Position numbers and translations under genes: made by a program. A stretch of 64,000 nucleotides of DNA, from contig JAGPNK010000005.1 of the NCBI GenBank assembly GCA_020746835.1, positions 1,116,001-1,180,000 of the forward strand, written 5' to 3'. Below the pieces are notes generated by a model that saw nothing but the letters and a program-made list of their open reading frames with translations, was not told the DNA's origin and made no database searches. Shown piece by piece: positions 22,107-33,384 of this stretch (its first letter is position 1; each line of letters opens with the position of its first letter). Origin of the DNA: Stachybotrys elegans (taxonomy: Eukaryota > Ascomycota > Sordariomycetes > Hypocreales > Stachybotryaceae).

Positions 22107-22991
22107 ATGCGTCTGTCGGTCCTCATCACCGCCCTCTACCTCGTTGTAGGGGCTGTTGCTGGGGGATACCAAGGTGCCCTTGAGCGCGTAATGCTCTACT
22201 ATGCCTACCAAATCGATGGTTTGAACCCTGAGGAGAGGCGGAGTATTGGATGGAGATGTATGGAATGGAACGATGGGGCCTGCGATCGCTGGCGACAATT
22301 CACAAATTGCGACACTGGTCCCGGTGGACGCTGCAACTTCAACCAGTTCTTCCGCAACATGGGCTATGGCGTCAACGGCAACCCTGAGATTGTGCCAGGA
22401 GACGATCAAAACGCAAGAACGCTCGATATAGAGAAGACAGCAGTCGCCTATTACGACTACGTTCGACGCAATACCGACGCGGGTCGTGTGCCCAATTACG
22501 TGCCATACCACGTCATGAAAAATGCCGGCATCGACTACAATGCTTTTATTGGAAAGCTAGGCGACCTAGTTCAACAAACAGCAAACAGCAAGAAGACCCC
22601 AAGCAACGCCTGGATGTTTGATGAGTTCCATAAAACCGTCAAAGCCATCAATGTGGCAAGGGCAGGTGACCACGGCCCATTTGCAATCACAGAGGCCAAT
22701 TCTAAGCTCGGCAACCAATGGGTAGTCACACGCAACGTCGGCTCAAACCCTGCTCTCAAGCCAGAGTATAAAAATGTCGATTGGTTTGACAACACCAAGA
22801 AACCCTGGAGCGAGGTGGACTGGGCTGCAACACAGGCAAAGATGGAAAGGGCCGGGATAAAAGATGCTGACCAGAAAGTCACAGCCGCGCGTAACGCGAT
22901 ATATGGAAATGGAGGAGAGGCAGCAAACCATCTGGCAGTGATGCAAAGCTTCCAAAACATGGAGACCAAGATCACAAATTGCAAAAGATAG
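22107..22991 (+). CDS. Secreted protein of unknown family beside the killer-type chitinase
   Basis: Single exon, 294 residues. MRLSVLITALYLVVGAVAG is a clear signal peptide. Four cysteines cluster near the start of the mature protein (51, 59, 68, 76), and one lies three residues from the end (292). The Cys-rich part contains IGWRCMEWNDGACDRW and NCDTGPGGRCNFNQF. The rest is mixed helical with many Asn, Lys and Trp, and no catalytic motif I recognise. There is no GPI signal or membrane span, so it is probably released. It lies 1.16 kb upstream of, and on the same strand as, the LysM/GH18 chitinase, and both genes have pyrimidine-rich leaders. A partner or toxin-like role is inference from that context. 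Confidence 0.85.
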   Translation: MRLSVLITALYLVVGAVAGGYQGALERVMLYYAYQIDGLNPEERRSIGWRCMEWNDGACDRWRQFTNCDTGPGGRCNFNQFFRNMGYGVNGNPEIVPGDDQNARTLDIEKTAVAYYDYVRRNTDAGRVPNYVPYHVMKNAGIDYNAFIGKLGDLVQQTANSKKTPSNAWMFDEFHKTVKAINVARAGDHGPFAITEANSKLGNQWVVTRNVGSNPALKPEYKNVDWFDNTKKPWSEVDWAATQAKMERAGIKDADQKVTAARNAIYGNGGEAANHLAVMQSFQNMETKITNCKR

Positions 22992-24154
22992 AAACTTTAA
23001 GGCGGTAACCGATAAGATGGTGCTTCTGGTTTCTTCCCCCAAGGATAGAACGATATAGTAACTAGATGAGGTTTATGATAGAGCAGGCGGGCTCAGAGAG
23101 GGAGAGGAATAATAGAAAGGGTTGATAGCCTACGTGAACAGTGATGGTTCCCGTAGGACTAGGAATAGGAAGAGTCAGACAATGAAGAGATGGTTAGACT
23201 GTGGTCGCGAAGCCTAGCCTCAGAATACGGGCACAAGAAGGCTCCCCTCTCTCCATTACCTCTCTCTTTCCCTTGATCAAGAAGTCGGGCTTCCGACACT
23301 AGCTACATCGACGCACCACCATGCAAGACACAATGAATTCTACAAGCAATCAATACCCTGGGGGCGTCGCCAACCCCCCGAGCAGCTTGCCCATGTCGGA
23401 AACGGCCAGGCTGCAGAATTGGTGTCGTTGAAACCGACAGTCAAGGGTTCCTGGGTTGCAAAGGTCTAGATTCTTTCTGTACAGCAACCAACAACTAACA
23501 GCTCGGGAGGCACCGAGGAAGGTGGATCGAAGTGGATAGCGACCCTGAGTGTTGGTTGATGTCAAGACCGGAATTGGCAATTACAAGCCGGCGTGAGCCT
23601 CATCCCCATCATCTCCACTACAAATAGTCTTGCGCTTGCTTGGATGGTCCTGGTCGTATAAAAGAAATCAGCTCATAACCAGGATCCAGCACGGTTCTCT
23701 GGTTGATGCCTTGACTCAGGCGAGATGTAAACCGTGTAAGGCATAGCCGAGGTGCGCCGATGGAGACGTCGTCGGTCATGATCCGGTCCGGCATCCACGC
23801 ATGGAACTCACCAATGCTGCAATGGTATGATACCCTGCAAGGTAAGGAAGGAAGGGTTGCGAGGATGCCTGTATCCATTCCGAGGAATGGGTTAGCGAGG
23901 GTCGTCACTCAGCGAAGAGAGGCATACTAGGTCTCCCCCAATCTGCCCTCCTGTCTAAGTATGCATCTCTGTTCCGCTCTGTTCCTCTCGGTTCTGCATC
24001 TCTTTGTCTACTCTCCGTCCTCTCCCTCCTCATCCTCTTTTCCTCCTTGTCCTTGCCCTTGCCCTTCTTTGTATTTACCCCCCTACTATCGCCTAGTAGT
24101 ACCAATCATTCTCTTTCTCTTAGAGATCCGTTCTTGGGCCCTGCATCGCTCAAC
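22992..24154. other. Intergenic region before the chitinase gene
   Basis: No gene is recognised in these 1.16 kb. The right end (23962..24070) is a pyrimidine-rich leader containing CTCTCCGTCCTCTCCCTCC, similar in character to the repeat before the gene at 22107. Confidence 0.6.
23962..24070 (+). promoter_or_regulatory. Pyrimidine-rich promoter/leader tract of the chitinase gene
   Basis: A long CT-rich run with repeated CCTCT and CCTTGCC units ends about 85 bases before the chitinase ATG at 24155. CT tracts commonly sit at transcription starts in filamentous fungi. Its likeness to the tract at 21885..22080 may mean common regulation, or only shared composition. Confidence 0.45.
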
Positions 24155-27100
24155 ATGGTTGCACCTTTGCGGTCATGGCTTCTCCTGAGCCCTCTGATCA
24201 CATTGAGAGCATCCGCCACGAAGCGCAGCATCACTAAAGTTCCCCTTGAACCCTGGACTGCAGATATCGACACCGAGCTTGAAGGCATCACTGCAGCTCA
24301 CATTCAACCCCGGGCTGCGGATGTCGATCCCGAGCTTGAGAGCTGGCTTGGTGCTCTCCAAAGGGAACCCGCTGCCAAATTATGCCCCGAGTCATGCTCG
24401 GAGGTGGCGGACTGGTCCGTATTCCCTGACCCAGCCAGTCTGGCCGCATGCAACGAGACGATGCTGCTCAAAGCGGTTGTGCGCAACGATGCCGATACGA
24501 GCCAGGATACTCATCTCGGCATTAGGGCCTGCACGGCCGACTACAGCCTGAGCACAAAGCCAGTCTTTACTCCAGATGAGGAAAAGGCAGCGCTCTGTCC
24601 AACACACAACACTGTTCTGCTCGACGTACCCGTCACGCTATCTTCATATGTTGGTGATGTCTCTGAGCATAGCTTCTCTGCCCAACATCTGCTTTCTGCG
24701 GGCCGCCAGATCCTCGAGCACTGGGCAACACAACAACCCTCTTGCACGGAAAATGTTTTGAGTTTTGGATACTCCCAGTCTGCTCTTGTCGGTGTCTTTG
24801 CTGGCGCAGAGATCCACCAACACGGCATTCCCGCCGATCTTCTCTCGAGGTTTCTTCAGTATGTTGAAGAAACCCCCATCTCTAGGACGACTATCGTGCA
24901 GCTCTGCGACAGTGACAGCCGCGGTGCTGATTACGGCTTCGGTATCATCGTTGGCAGCACCGCCAACTTTGCTCTTGTGATGGAGACATTGAAGACATGG
25001 ACTGATGGGGTCTGCGTGTCGGATGGCATTGGCAATCAAAAAGACTGGACGTCGGTCACGATCCGCATCCCCAAGGCTGAGTCCACGCCCAGCAACTCGA
25101 CCTCTCAAGATGATACCACAACTCCCGCCAACCCTTTATCACGATCTAGGGTCTCTGTCCTGAACGCCCGTGCCGAGTGCCGCACAACCAAGGTCCAGTC
25201 CGGTGATGGCTGTTGGGCGCTTGCAGATCGCTGCAAGATCAGCCAGGCAGATCTCGTCAAGTACAACACGCGCAAAAACTTTTGCACAACACTCGTGATC
25301 GGCGAGTTGGTCTGCTGTTCCTCCGGTACACTTCCTGAAACCATCCCGCCGGGAAATTCAGATGGTACCTGCAAGACACGAGAAGTTGTCAGTGGAGATA
25401 TCTGTGATACCATCGCACCCAAGTGTGGAATTTCTGTGGCCGATTTTAAGAAGGTCAACCCACAGAACAACTTTTGCACAACGCTCAAAGTCGGTCAGCC
25501 AGTCTGCTGTACCCGAGGCAAGTTGCCAGACTTGCGGCCCAAGCCAAAGTCAAACGGCTTCTGCTTCGACTATACAATCAAGCCGGGCGATGACTGCTCT
25601 ATCATCGCGGCCAGACGAACTATGACGGTGGCAAACCTTGAGTCATTCAACAAGAACACTTGGGGCTGGAACGGGTGCGATCCTCTTTACGCCAATACCA
25701 AGATATGCCTTAGCACAGGCACCCCGCCCATGCCGGCGATTGACCCGGTAAGTCTGATCGGATGCTCTCTAGCTATGAACAACTGACCTGATCCGATATT
25801 CAGCTAGCAATTTGTGGGCCTACGGTAGGTTTATCTGGCGACAGACTCAACCTCAGAGCCGTGTCTTGCGTGCTGACAGAGAAACATAGGTCAATGGCAC
25901 CGTCCAACCACCTGCCGGCACCAACATCTCGAGCCTGAACCCATGTCCCCTCAATGCGTGTTGCAACGTCTGGGGCAACTGCGGGTTGACGTCAGACTTT
26001 TGTAATATTGAGCGTGCTGCATCAGGTGCACCGGGAACCTCTGCTCCCAAGAAGAATTCATGTAAGCCGATGGCCTTGATGTTCATCAACCTGGAGAGAC
26101 AAGAAACCAGCGACTAACACACGGAAACAAAACCACAGGCATCTACAACTGCGGAATGAACATTGTCAAGGGCTCTCCGCCGGCCAAGAAGATCAACGTG
26201 GCCTACTTTGAGGCATGGAATGGAAACCGCGCATGCCTTAAGATGGACGTTGATCAAATCGACACCAAGCGATACACCCATATCCATTTTGCCTTCATCG
26301 ACATCACTCGCGATTTCAAGATAGATGCAAGCAAGTTTCAAATGCAGTTTGCTATTTTCAAGCAGATGACAGGCATCAAGAAGATTGTTTCCTTTGGCGG
26401 ATGGGACTTCAGTACACTTCCTGGTACCTTCCACATTCTCCGCGAAGCTGTGTTGCCCAAGAATCGCGCCCTCTTCGTCTCCAACATAGTCAATTTTTTC
26501 AAGACGCATAACCTTGACGGTGTTGACGTGGACTGGGAGTATCCAGGAGTAAGCAACCTTTGTCCATTACATGGCACAGCCCTTTACTAATTCTTCCCAA
26601 CTACAGGCTCCTGACATACCCGATATTCCGCCCCCTGCCAACCCTGTGGAAGGCATGAACTATTACCAGACCCTTGTGGATATTAAGAAGCAGTTGGGCT
26701 CGGACAAATCTGTTTCTTTTGCTGCTCCTGCGTCCTTTCACTACCTCAAGTCTTTTCCCATGAAGAAGATGGGTGAATCGCTCGACTACATCGTTTACAT
26801 GACCTACGACATCCACGGACAGTGGGACTACGGCAATAAGTGGACAACTCCCGGCTGTCCTAGTGGTAACTGCTTGCGGTCGCATGTCAATGAGACAGAA
26901 ACCAAGGATGCCCTTGCCATGATCACCAAGGCCGGTGTGCCTTCAGGCAAGATTGTTGTCGGTGTCTCTAGCTACGGACGTTCCTTTAAGATGGCCCAAG
27001 CTGGTTGCGATGGTCCAAACTGCAAGTATACCGGATCCAGCAGAGCCTCAAATGCACTCAAGGGGCGTTGTACGAATACCGCCGGTTATATCTCCAACGC

Positions 27101-28592
27101 CGAGATCAACGAAATCATCAAGTCAGGCAAAGTGACTCGACAATGGAAGACAGCAGGGTCGAACATTCTTGTCTACAACAGCACTGAGTGGGTTGGCTAC
27201 ATGAATGAAGATACCAAGAAGGAGCGTGCTGCCTTTTATGCCTCGTACAATTTTGCTGGAACGACAGACTGGGCGGTTGATCTACAAGAATTCGTTCCTA
27301 GGTAAGCATTATATGTCCAGTGCCCTTTCATGGAGTTGGAAAAGAAAACTGACAGTCCTCTTAGCTACGGCGACCTCGATGACATAGAGCCCGTCATAAG
27401 AAGCGTGCTGCCGCAATGTGGTTGCAAGCACATGCCGCTTAAGGAGCTCGAGGCTCGCAAGAACAGTCTGCCCAAGCATTGCATCGATAAATACATCTAC
27501 GACGCTGAGATCGCTGTTATGCAGGGAGCTCTGGATAAGTACAAGAAACTCGTCGATGGAGGCTACGACAAGAAATTCAGAACCTATGAGAGATACATCC
27601 AAAAACAAGCGCCCGAGCAGTTTCAGCAGTTCATGAACGACAATGGCAAAGACTACTTCAAGTGCACCGAGACCAAGATACAAATTTGTTGCAGCCAGTG
27701 CAACTTTGCTACGTGCTTGGAACAGTGCAATAAAAGCACGACATGTCGACCTGGGAAGGGCACCAACGATATCGCATGTCCTGCTAGTTACGGTGGAGCT
27801 TTCCCGCCGTCTTGGGGTGCGAAGATACCGAACGCCACGTTCATATTGAAGGATAAGGACGGCTTCTACAAGAAGATTTACGACGACTACGGTATTGAGA
27901 AGGGCTGGGTTGCGTTCGCCACTGTACTAGTGAGGCCCTACAATGGGTGCCAGTTCCAAGGCATGGAGAGTGATGAATGCCTGAAGGAGAGGAGCGACCA
28001 TTATTATGATTATCCTGTCGTGGGTGTAGTCAACGTTTTCAACCCCAAGAGCATCATTGGAAATGGTTACACCAAGTCTCAAGATCTTCTACGACGTATG
28101 AAGATATGGCAGAACAACGCCGACTTTGACAGCGAACTCTCTTGGGCGGAGCTGGCTGATGCCGGCGCTCTTCCAGCGTTTGCAATGGAGGAGGCTGTGG
28201 CCAACATGGACAAAATCATCGAAAAGGCAACCGAGATTGAGAAGCAGGAACGGGAAGCCTTCATCCTCAACTTCATCAATGGTCTTCTCTTCTTCATCCC
28301 CTTCATCGGCAGCAGCACCGCTGCGGGACTCAGTTCGCTTCGTGGCATGATTTCTCTGATTGGCGCTGCCGGTGAGGCTGGCATGCTAGTGTACAGCATT
28401 GTGCAAGATCCCGAGAGTGGCTTGATGGCAGTCTTATCTGCTTTGACCGGTGCGGGCGTGGGACGGGCAGGGTTCAGAGATGCTGCAAACTTCAGGCGAG
28501 GTCTGTCGTCCAACGAGTTGAAGGCTCTTGGCCCTGTTAAGGATCGCCTTGCCAGTATTGATAGAATTCGTGGCGCAATGTGCCCGGCCTGA
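24155..28592 (+). CDS. Secreted subgroup C chitinase: LysM x3, CBM18, GH18 and C-terminal killer-toxin-like region
   Basis: Six exons: 24155..25747, 25804..25824, 25890..26061, 26139..26548, 26607..27301 and 27365..28592, giving 1372 residues. A signal peptide (about 1-20) is followed by an N-terminal domain of this subgroup. Three Cys-bearing LysM modules (about 342-389, 406-453, 470-518) and a hevein-like CBM18 (CPLNACCNVWGNCGLTSDFC, about 558-577) bind chitin. The GH18 barrel follows, with SFGGW and the intact catalytic DGVDVDWEYPG (Glu729 as proton donor), then YMTYD and a final strand with DWAVDLQ. The last 400 residues include a Cys-rich stretch and a long hydrophobic segment (about 1262-1310). 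Subgroup C chitinases resemble the chitin-binding subunits of the Kluyveromyces zymocin killer toxin. A role in attacking other fungi or remodelling the own wall is inference. Confidence 0.92.
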
Positions 28593-31500
28593 AGAAGAGG
28601 AAGAAGACGGAGGGGAAGGAGAAAAGAAAAAAACCCCTAGCATAGAATGAACTTCGAAGAGCATAAAAGCTTGAGGGGAGGGGAGGGGAGCCTAGTCTTG
28701 TCGTAGCTCTCAATAACACATCGCAGAAATCGAAAGACCTGCAACTTCATGGCTGCCAAAAGGTCGAGCCCCAAGCAGTGAGTGCACTTTGCTTGACCTC
28801 CATAACCTCAACAGGCCTGTCGTGTGCTGGACGTTTCGGTGCTCTTTGTGGGGGCGATAAACTCACCTTTTGCGCAAACACGCACTTCCCGTTTGACAAA
28901 GGTGTGGTAATGCGGGAAACTCGGGCGCCGCTCCCGCCTTTAACCCAGATACGGGGGAGAAATAGCGCGCAAGACTTGTCGGGTGCGCTGAGCTGATAGG
29001 ATGCACCGCGCATCTGCGCAATATTCCTGCGACGCTCGAATATGCGGATTATCAGGTTGCCTGCGTAACCAAAAAATGAGGGGTCGAATCGAGATTCCGA
29101 TTGGGGCTTCCCTTTTTTCCTTTCTTTCCTTTTTTTGTCTTGTTTTGGTGTGCGGTATCCCTTTGTGGAAAGGGTGGCAGAGCAGGTAGCACCGTAGAAG
29201 CATGAATGGAAGGAAGCAGCGGGAAGTGAGGTAATTGCACCCCGCACTAGGACACCCTCAGCCCTACGGACAGCTGTGGTCTCTCGCCTAATTGCCTCCA
29301 CTGAGAAAGTTTGTGCTCGGCTCTTCCCTCGCTCCCGAGACACCAAAAATCCCCAAGATTTGCTTTGCTCCAATGAGGAAGCAAAAATCCCGCTTCCTGG
29401 TGGAGGAGCGCGTGTCTCGGAGCATGTCTTATCTAATCTAATCACTGCGACCAAGTATGAACTGCACGATGCGCAACGCACGACACACCCACATGCAGAG
29501 AAACAAGAGCAAGCGGGCATGCAAACATACCGACATGCGCCTACATACATGACACCTCAGGTACAAGGAATCGATAGACCGGACGGAAAGGAGGTGAGGG
29601 CATATCAGGCAGAAAGACGACTGGCTCCGGCATCCAAGGAGGGATGGGCCTGAAACGCGTTCAAGCTTTGCCATTCGCCGCCGGCGGAGGACGTGTCGAC
29701 CAACCGGCGCAGCTGCAGCAAGTTCCTGTACATGCTGCCACCTTGCATGCCACCGACTGGGCGAGGAGAGGACCTTCGTGTGCGCTCCAAGTTGGAAATG
29801 CATGAAGCATGAACTAAAAACTGACTCGGCGCAAAGGCAACAAATCATACAGGCAAGGGGAAGTAGAAGCGCTTCGACAGGCAGAGAAATGGGCGGGATT
29901 CGACGACCAGACAAAGGGGGAGAGACGAGATGAGGTATGACTCACCGTTGTCCCGGAGTTACTGGGCTGGTGTGCTTAGCTTCCCACGGGCCGTCCCCCG
30001 TTTCGTCACCCAGGATCCCAGCAGCTGGCAAATGGAAATCCTTGCCCAGAGCTGTGATGGGGACGGACCTGGATCTGGGTGAAAAGAGTGGTCAGTGGTC
30101 AGTGGTAACGACGCAGGCAGGCTTGGGTGCGGTGCGGCCATAGGCACACGCCCCCCAGGGCGGACCACATTTGGGACGGTCCACAAGGCAATCAGAATTC
30201 TGTCCCGTCCCATCTCGTCACGCTGTGACGACAATGCGCCAGTCGGTCGGCGACAAAAGAGAGAATGAGCCAGCCTGCCATGGCTTAGACACTGTCCTGG
30301 GACGGACGGAGAGGGGCCCCTCGGGCTTTGCACAGCCACCCCGGTCTACTGGCCCTTGATATCTTCGTCCTTCGCTGACCATGCGACGCCTCTTTTTCGA
30401 CTTTGCCCTGGACCCTGGTCCCAATCCATCCCAATTCGAGCTTGACCATCCCTCCATCACATGTCGCCCAGCCAGCCTGTCAGTCTGCCTGCCTGCCTGC
30501 TCACCCACACCCACACTGACATGCATCATCGTGGGATGCCGCCGCTGGCCCTCTGGGGAGCATGGCCCCCTCCCTCGTGAGGTCCTGCTCTCCCATCCCC
30601 GGCTATGTCATCCATCACAGACGGTCTGAAAAACGACGTTGTCTATCCCGGAGAAGAAGGCAGATGAAGGGCAAGCATCTAGTCATGGAGGATTGGGCTT
30701 CACAGCGGAGCTTCCCGCTTAATGACCTACCCAACACGGAGCCTAACCCCCGACCCTGATCACCCGGGAGATTTTTCCATTTCACGGTCGACTGGAAAAC
30801 GGGAAACAAGCCCGCACCTCAATTATGGTTGTCTGCCATCCGCCTCTGTTCGGCGCTGGTGGCCACGAGCCAATCACTTCGACTGGCGCGCTCCTGTTTG
30901 ACGAGCTGGAGCTGACAGGTACTGATACCTAGCATTTCACACGCATCCTTTTCACTCGACCCCTTCCCTTCCTCTCCACCCTCCACCCTCCCGCATCCCA
31001 TTTTCCCATTTACGCCTTCTTCCCGTCTGCTCGCGACAGCAACGGTAACCAGGGTACCAGTCGCGCGCTCTGGTGCATGTCCCTGGCCTGGCCTGGCCTG
31101 GGATGTGATGGCATGGCATGGCATGACTCTTGTCGAGCTTGGGACAGGCAGAATCTCATCACTTACACGCATCTCTCACGCCTGCTACGCCAGGTGCTGC
31201 CTGTCCGGAGCCATGTCTGTTCCACAAATACTAAGGCAACAGTCGGACCTTGGCAGCTAGTCCACCCCCCTTTTTCCATTCACATCCCCCTCCCCCTCCT
31301 TCACCCCCTACCATCCCGTCAATGCCCTTCCTTTTTATCCCTGTCTAGGATTTTTTTTATAATGCTCATTTTCACAGCCTACCTGGAGTGAGATAAAAAC
31401 AAATTGTCAGTTTCAGCCGAGCCTCATAAGAAAAATTTTTTCTTATCTCGCTCCCCTTTCACACTCGTCTTGGTCAGAGCAAAGAGAAAAAGGGACAGCC

Positions 31501-31939
31501 CCGGCGACACTGCTTCGCGACAGACGGTCGTCTTGCTGCGCATATATTTCCGGCAGGTCGTCTGCTTGTACTGTGACACGCACACGCACTCGCGCACACA
31601 CACTTTTGCGCGCACGCCGCTGCCCACATTCACACACATCGCATCCACCGCACCCGCATCCGCACACGCACTTACATATATACATATATACATTTGCACA
31701 CCACCACCCTTTCAGTCCACCGCCATTGCTTCCTCTCAGCGCGGCAAGGTCCCCGTCCTGCATCTGAGGTGTCAGACAGCCTTATTTCAAAGCAGTCCCC
31801 CCCTTCAGCTCTGCCTGCTTCTGCTCCCTTGATCTATTTTCTTCCTCTTCTTCTTGATCCGCCCTCGTCACAACTTCACCAGCATCTCAGCCAGTATCGG
31901 CCAATTTCGCACGCGGCTTCAAGCCACGGTATACAAGCC
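28593..31939. other. Gene-sparse region, 3.3 kb
   Basis: No gene is supported. A 267-codon minus-strand frame (28747..29550) has no recognisable domain and an irregular composition. The last 600 bases contain a C/T- and CA-rich promoter and leader (CACACG and ACACAC runs about 31577..31670, alternating AT at 31675..31692) for the coiled-coil gene at 31940. Confidence 0.6.
31675..31692 (+). promoter_or_regulatory. TATA-like alternating AT element
   Basis: Two TATATA blocks in direct repeat (ACATATATACATATATACAT), after a long CA/CG dinucleotide-rich stretch and 250 bases before the ATG at 31940. It is a plausible core promoter. Confidence 0.4.
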
Positions 31940-32911
31940 ATGCCTTTGCACCAGAGGCAGTCTGGTCAATTTGACCGGCGACCCTCCATCAGCTCCTCTC
32001 ACCACCGCCGCTACGCCTCAAGCTCTACCACCGACGAGGACATCGCGCTCCCTTCCGAGGAACGCGACAGAGCTCTCTTTGATGCTTACCAGCGCGCCAA
32101 CACCGAGCTGAACAAGATCATGGCCGACAGGGACAAGCTTCAGGTTCTTTATGACCAAACTATCAAGAAGCTCTCCGACTCCAACAAGGTTGTTGGCGAC
32201 CTCAAGGATCAAGCTCAGACCTTCAAGGAGGAGATCGCCAACTTGCGCCAGCGCAACCTGGATCTCACTGAGGCCTCGGAGAAGCTCAAGTTCGAGAACG
32301 ACACCCTTACCATGGCCAAGACTGCCATCCAGGCCAAGTATGACAACCTGCGCATGCGTTACGAGGTCCTGGATGATGCTTCTCCCACCAATCCCATGGT
32401 CAGCACGATCCCAGAACGCCCCAAGTCCTCTCGATCCCCAGGATCCGGGTCCGGCTCGGGTACCAGCAGCGGCAAGAAGGAGAGCCGCGAGGACAGAGAC
32501 CGCGAGCGTGACCGTGACCGTGACCGTGACCGCGACCGCGAGCGTGGCCGTGGCCGCGACAAGGAAAAAGAGAAGAAGGAGCAGGAGGCCGAGAAGCACC
32601 GCCTGTCTCGTCGCTTCGAAAAGGAGCGCCCTCCGCTTACCAACCAGAGATCCTCGTACCAGGAAGGCTGGGGCCCTAGTGGGCGATCAACATCCACCAC
32701 GAGGAACCGACAGAAGGCTGCTCCTCCTGCTCGCATCCAACCACCGTCCGGCCCGTACCAGCAGCAGGCTCCTTCTGCGAAGACGCCCAGGACCACCACT
32801 GATCCCTACGGCACTTCCAACTATTCCGGATCATACACCTATGACGACGTCCAGTACGGCGAAGGCGACTTTGAAGATGGCAACTATCACATGCATCCGC
32901 TGAGCCGGTAG
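31940..32911 (+). CDS. Coiled-coil protein with Arg-Asp repeat tail, unknown function
   Basis: Single exon, 323 residues from the first in-frame ATG. A Ser/His/Arg-rich head (1-33) leads to a coiled coil (about 40-148) with heptads such as RDKLQVLYDQTIKKLSD and LRQRNLDLTEASEKLKF. A Ser/Gly-rich hinge is followed by a run of alternating Arg and Asp/Glu (about 183-215), encoded by CGTGAC-type hexamers at about 32493..32562. The tail is Ser/Pro/Gln/Tyr-rich. RD/RE-rich stretches are known from RNA-processing factors, but no RNA-binding domain is visible, so function is open. I see no membrane span or signal peptide. Confidence 0.82.
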   Translation: MPLHQRQSGQFDRRPSISSSHHRRYASSSTTDEDIALPSEERDRALFDAYQRANTELNKIMADRDKLQVLYDQTIKKLSDSNKVVGDLKDQAQTFKEEIANLRQRNLDLTEASEKLKFENDTLTMAKTAIQAKYDNLRMRYEVLDDASPTNPMVSTIPERPKSSRSPGSGSGSGTSSGKKESREDRDRERDRDRDRDRDRERGRGRDKEKEKKEQEAEKHRLSRRFEKERPPLTNQRSSYQEGWGPSGRSTSTTRNRQKAAPPARIQPPSGPYQQQAPSAKTPRTTTDPYGTSNYSGSYTYDDVQYGEGDFEDGNYHMHPLSR

Positions 32912-33384
32912 TCGTGCTACTCATGCACAACATGCAGGTTGGGTGGCGCCATGTTCAGTCAGAACCTCCCAGTCACCTCCAGCTCTGCGACATCGCACCG
33001 GCTGTGACTGACCGGGACCCCGCCTTCGGTTCTCAGTCATGATCCCCCGCATTGGTTGCCTAGAATTTTAGACCGCCTCTCCTATCGGCTCCAGGGCCCA
33101 TAAACTCCGCCAGCAAACATACCCTATTACCAATGCTGAGTGGCTAGGAAGGCGCTTTTCGCTCGCGCTATTATCTCACATTGCTTCGATATTGTCAGCG
33201 TTATCGGCAATATCTATTCCGTCTTGCTCGTTTGAGCACGTTATGCAGCACCCTCTTGCCTTTATATCCGCTACATAACCTCTTTCTTCTTCTTCTTTTT
33301 TCTTCTCTTCTCCTCACTTCATTATACGTTCACCGTCCTCATTGTACACTACCTCTTGTCAACCACACACACGCTTGGCCGACC
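32912..33384. other. Intergenic region, 473 bases
   Basis: The 3' flank of the coiled-coil gene and the CT-rich promoter (TTCTTCTTC run about 33280..33310) of the split-barrel gene. No further gene is seen. Confidence 0.6.

Noticed and set aside
19433..28592. Secondary-metabolite gene cluster
   Set aside because: There are no polyketide synthase, peptide synthetase, terpene cyclase or P450 signatures. The SDR and reductase genes of the window are scattered among housekeeping genes.
28747..29550. A 267-codon minus-strand open frame downstream of the chitinase
   Set aside because: It starts with a Cys/Tyr/Val jumble and continues Lys- then Ser-rich without any domain. Its high- and low-complexity parts change with local base composition, as in non-coding DNA.
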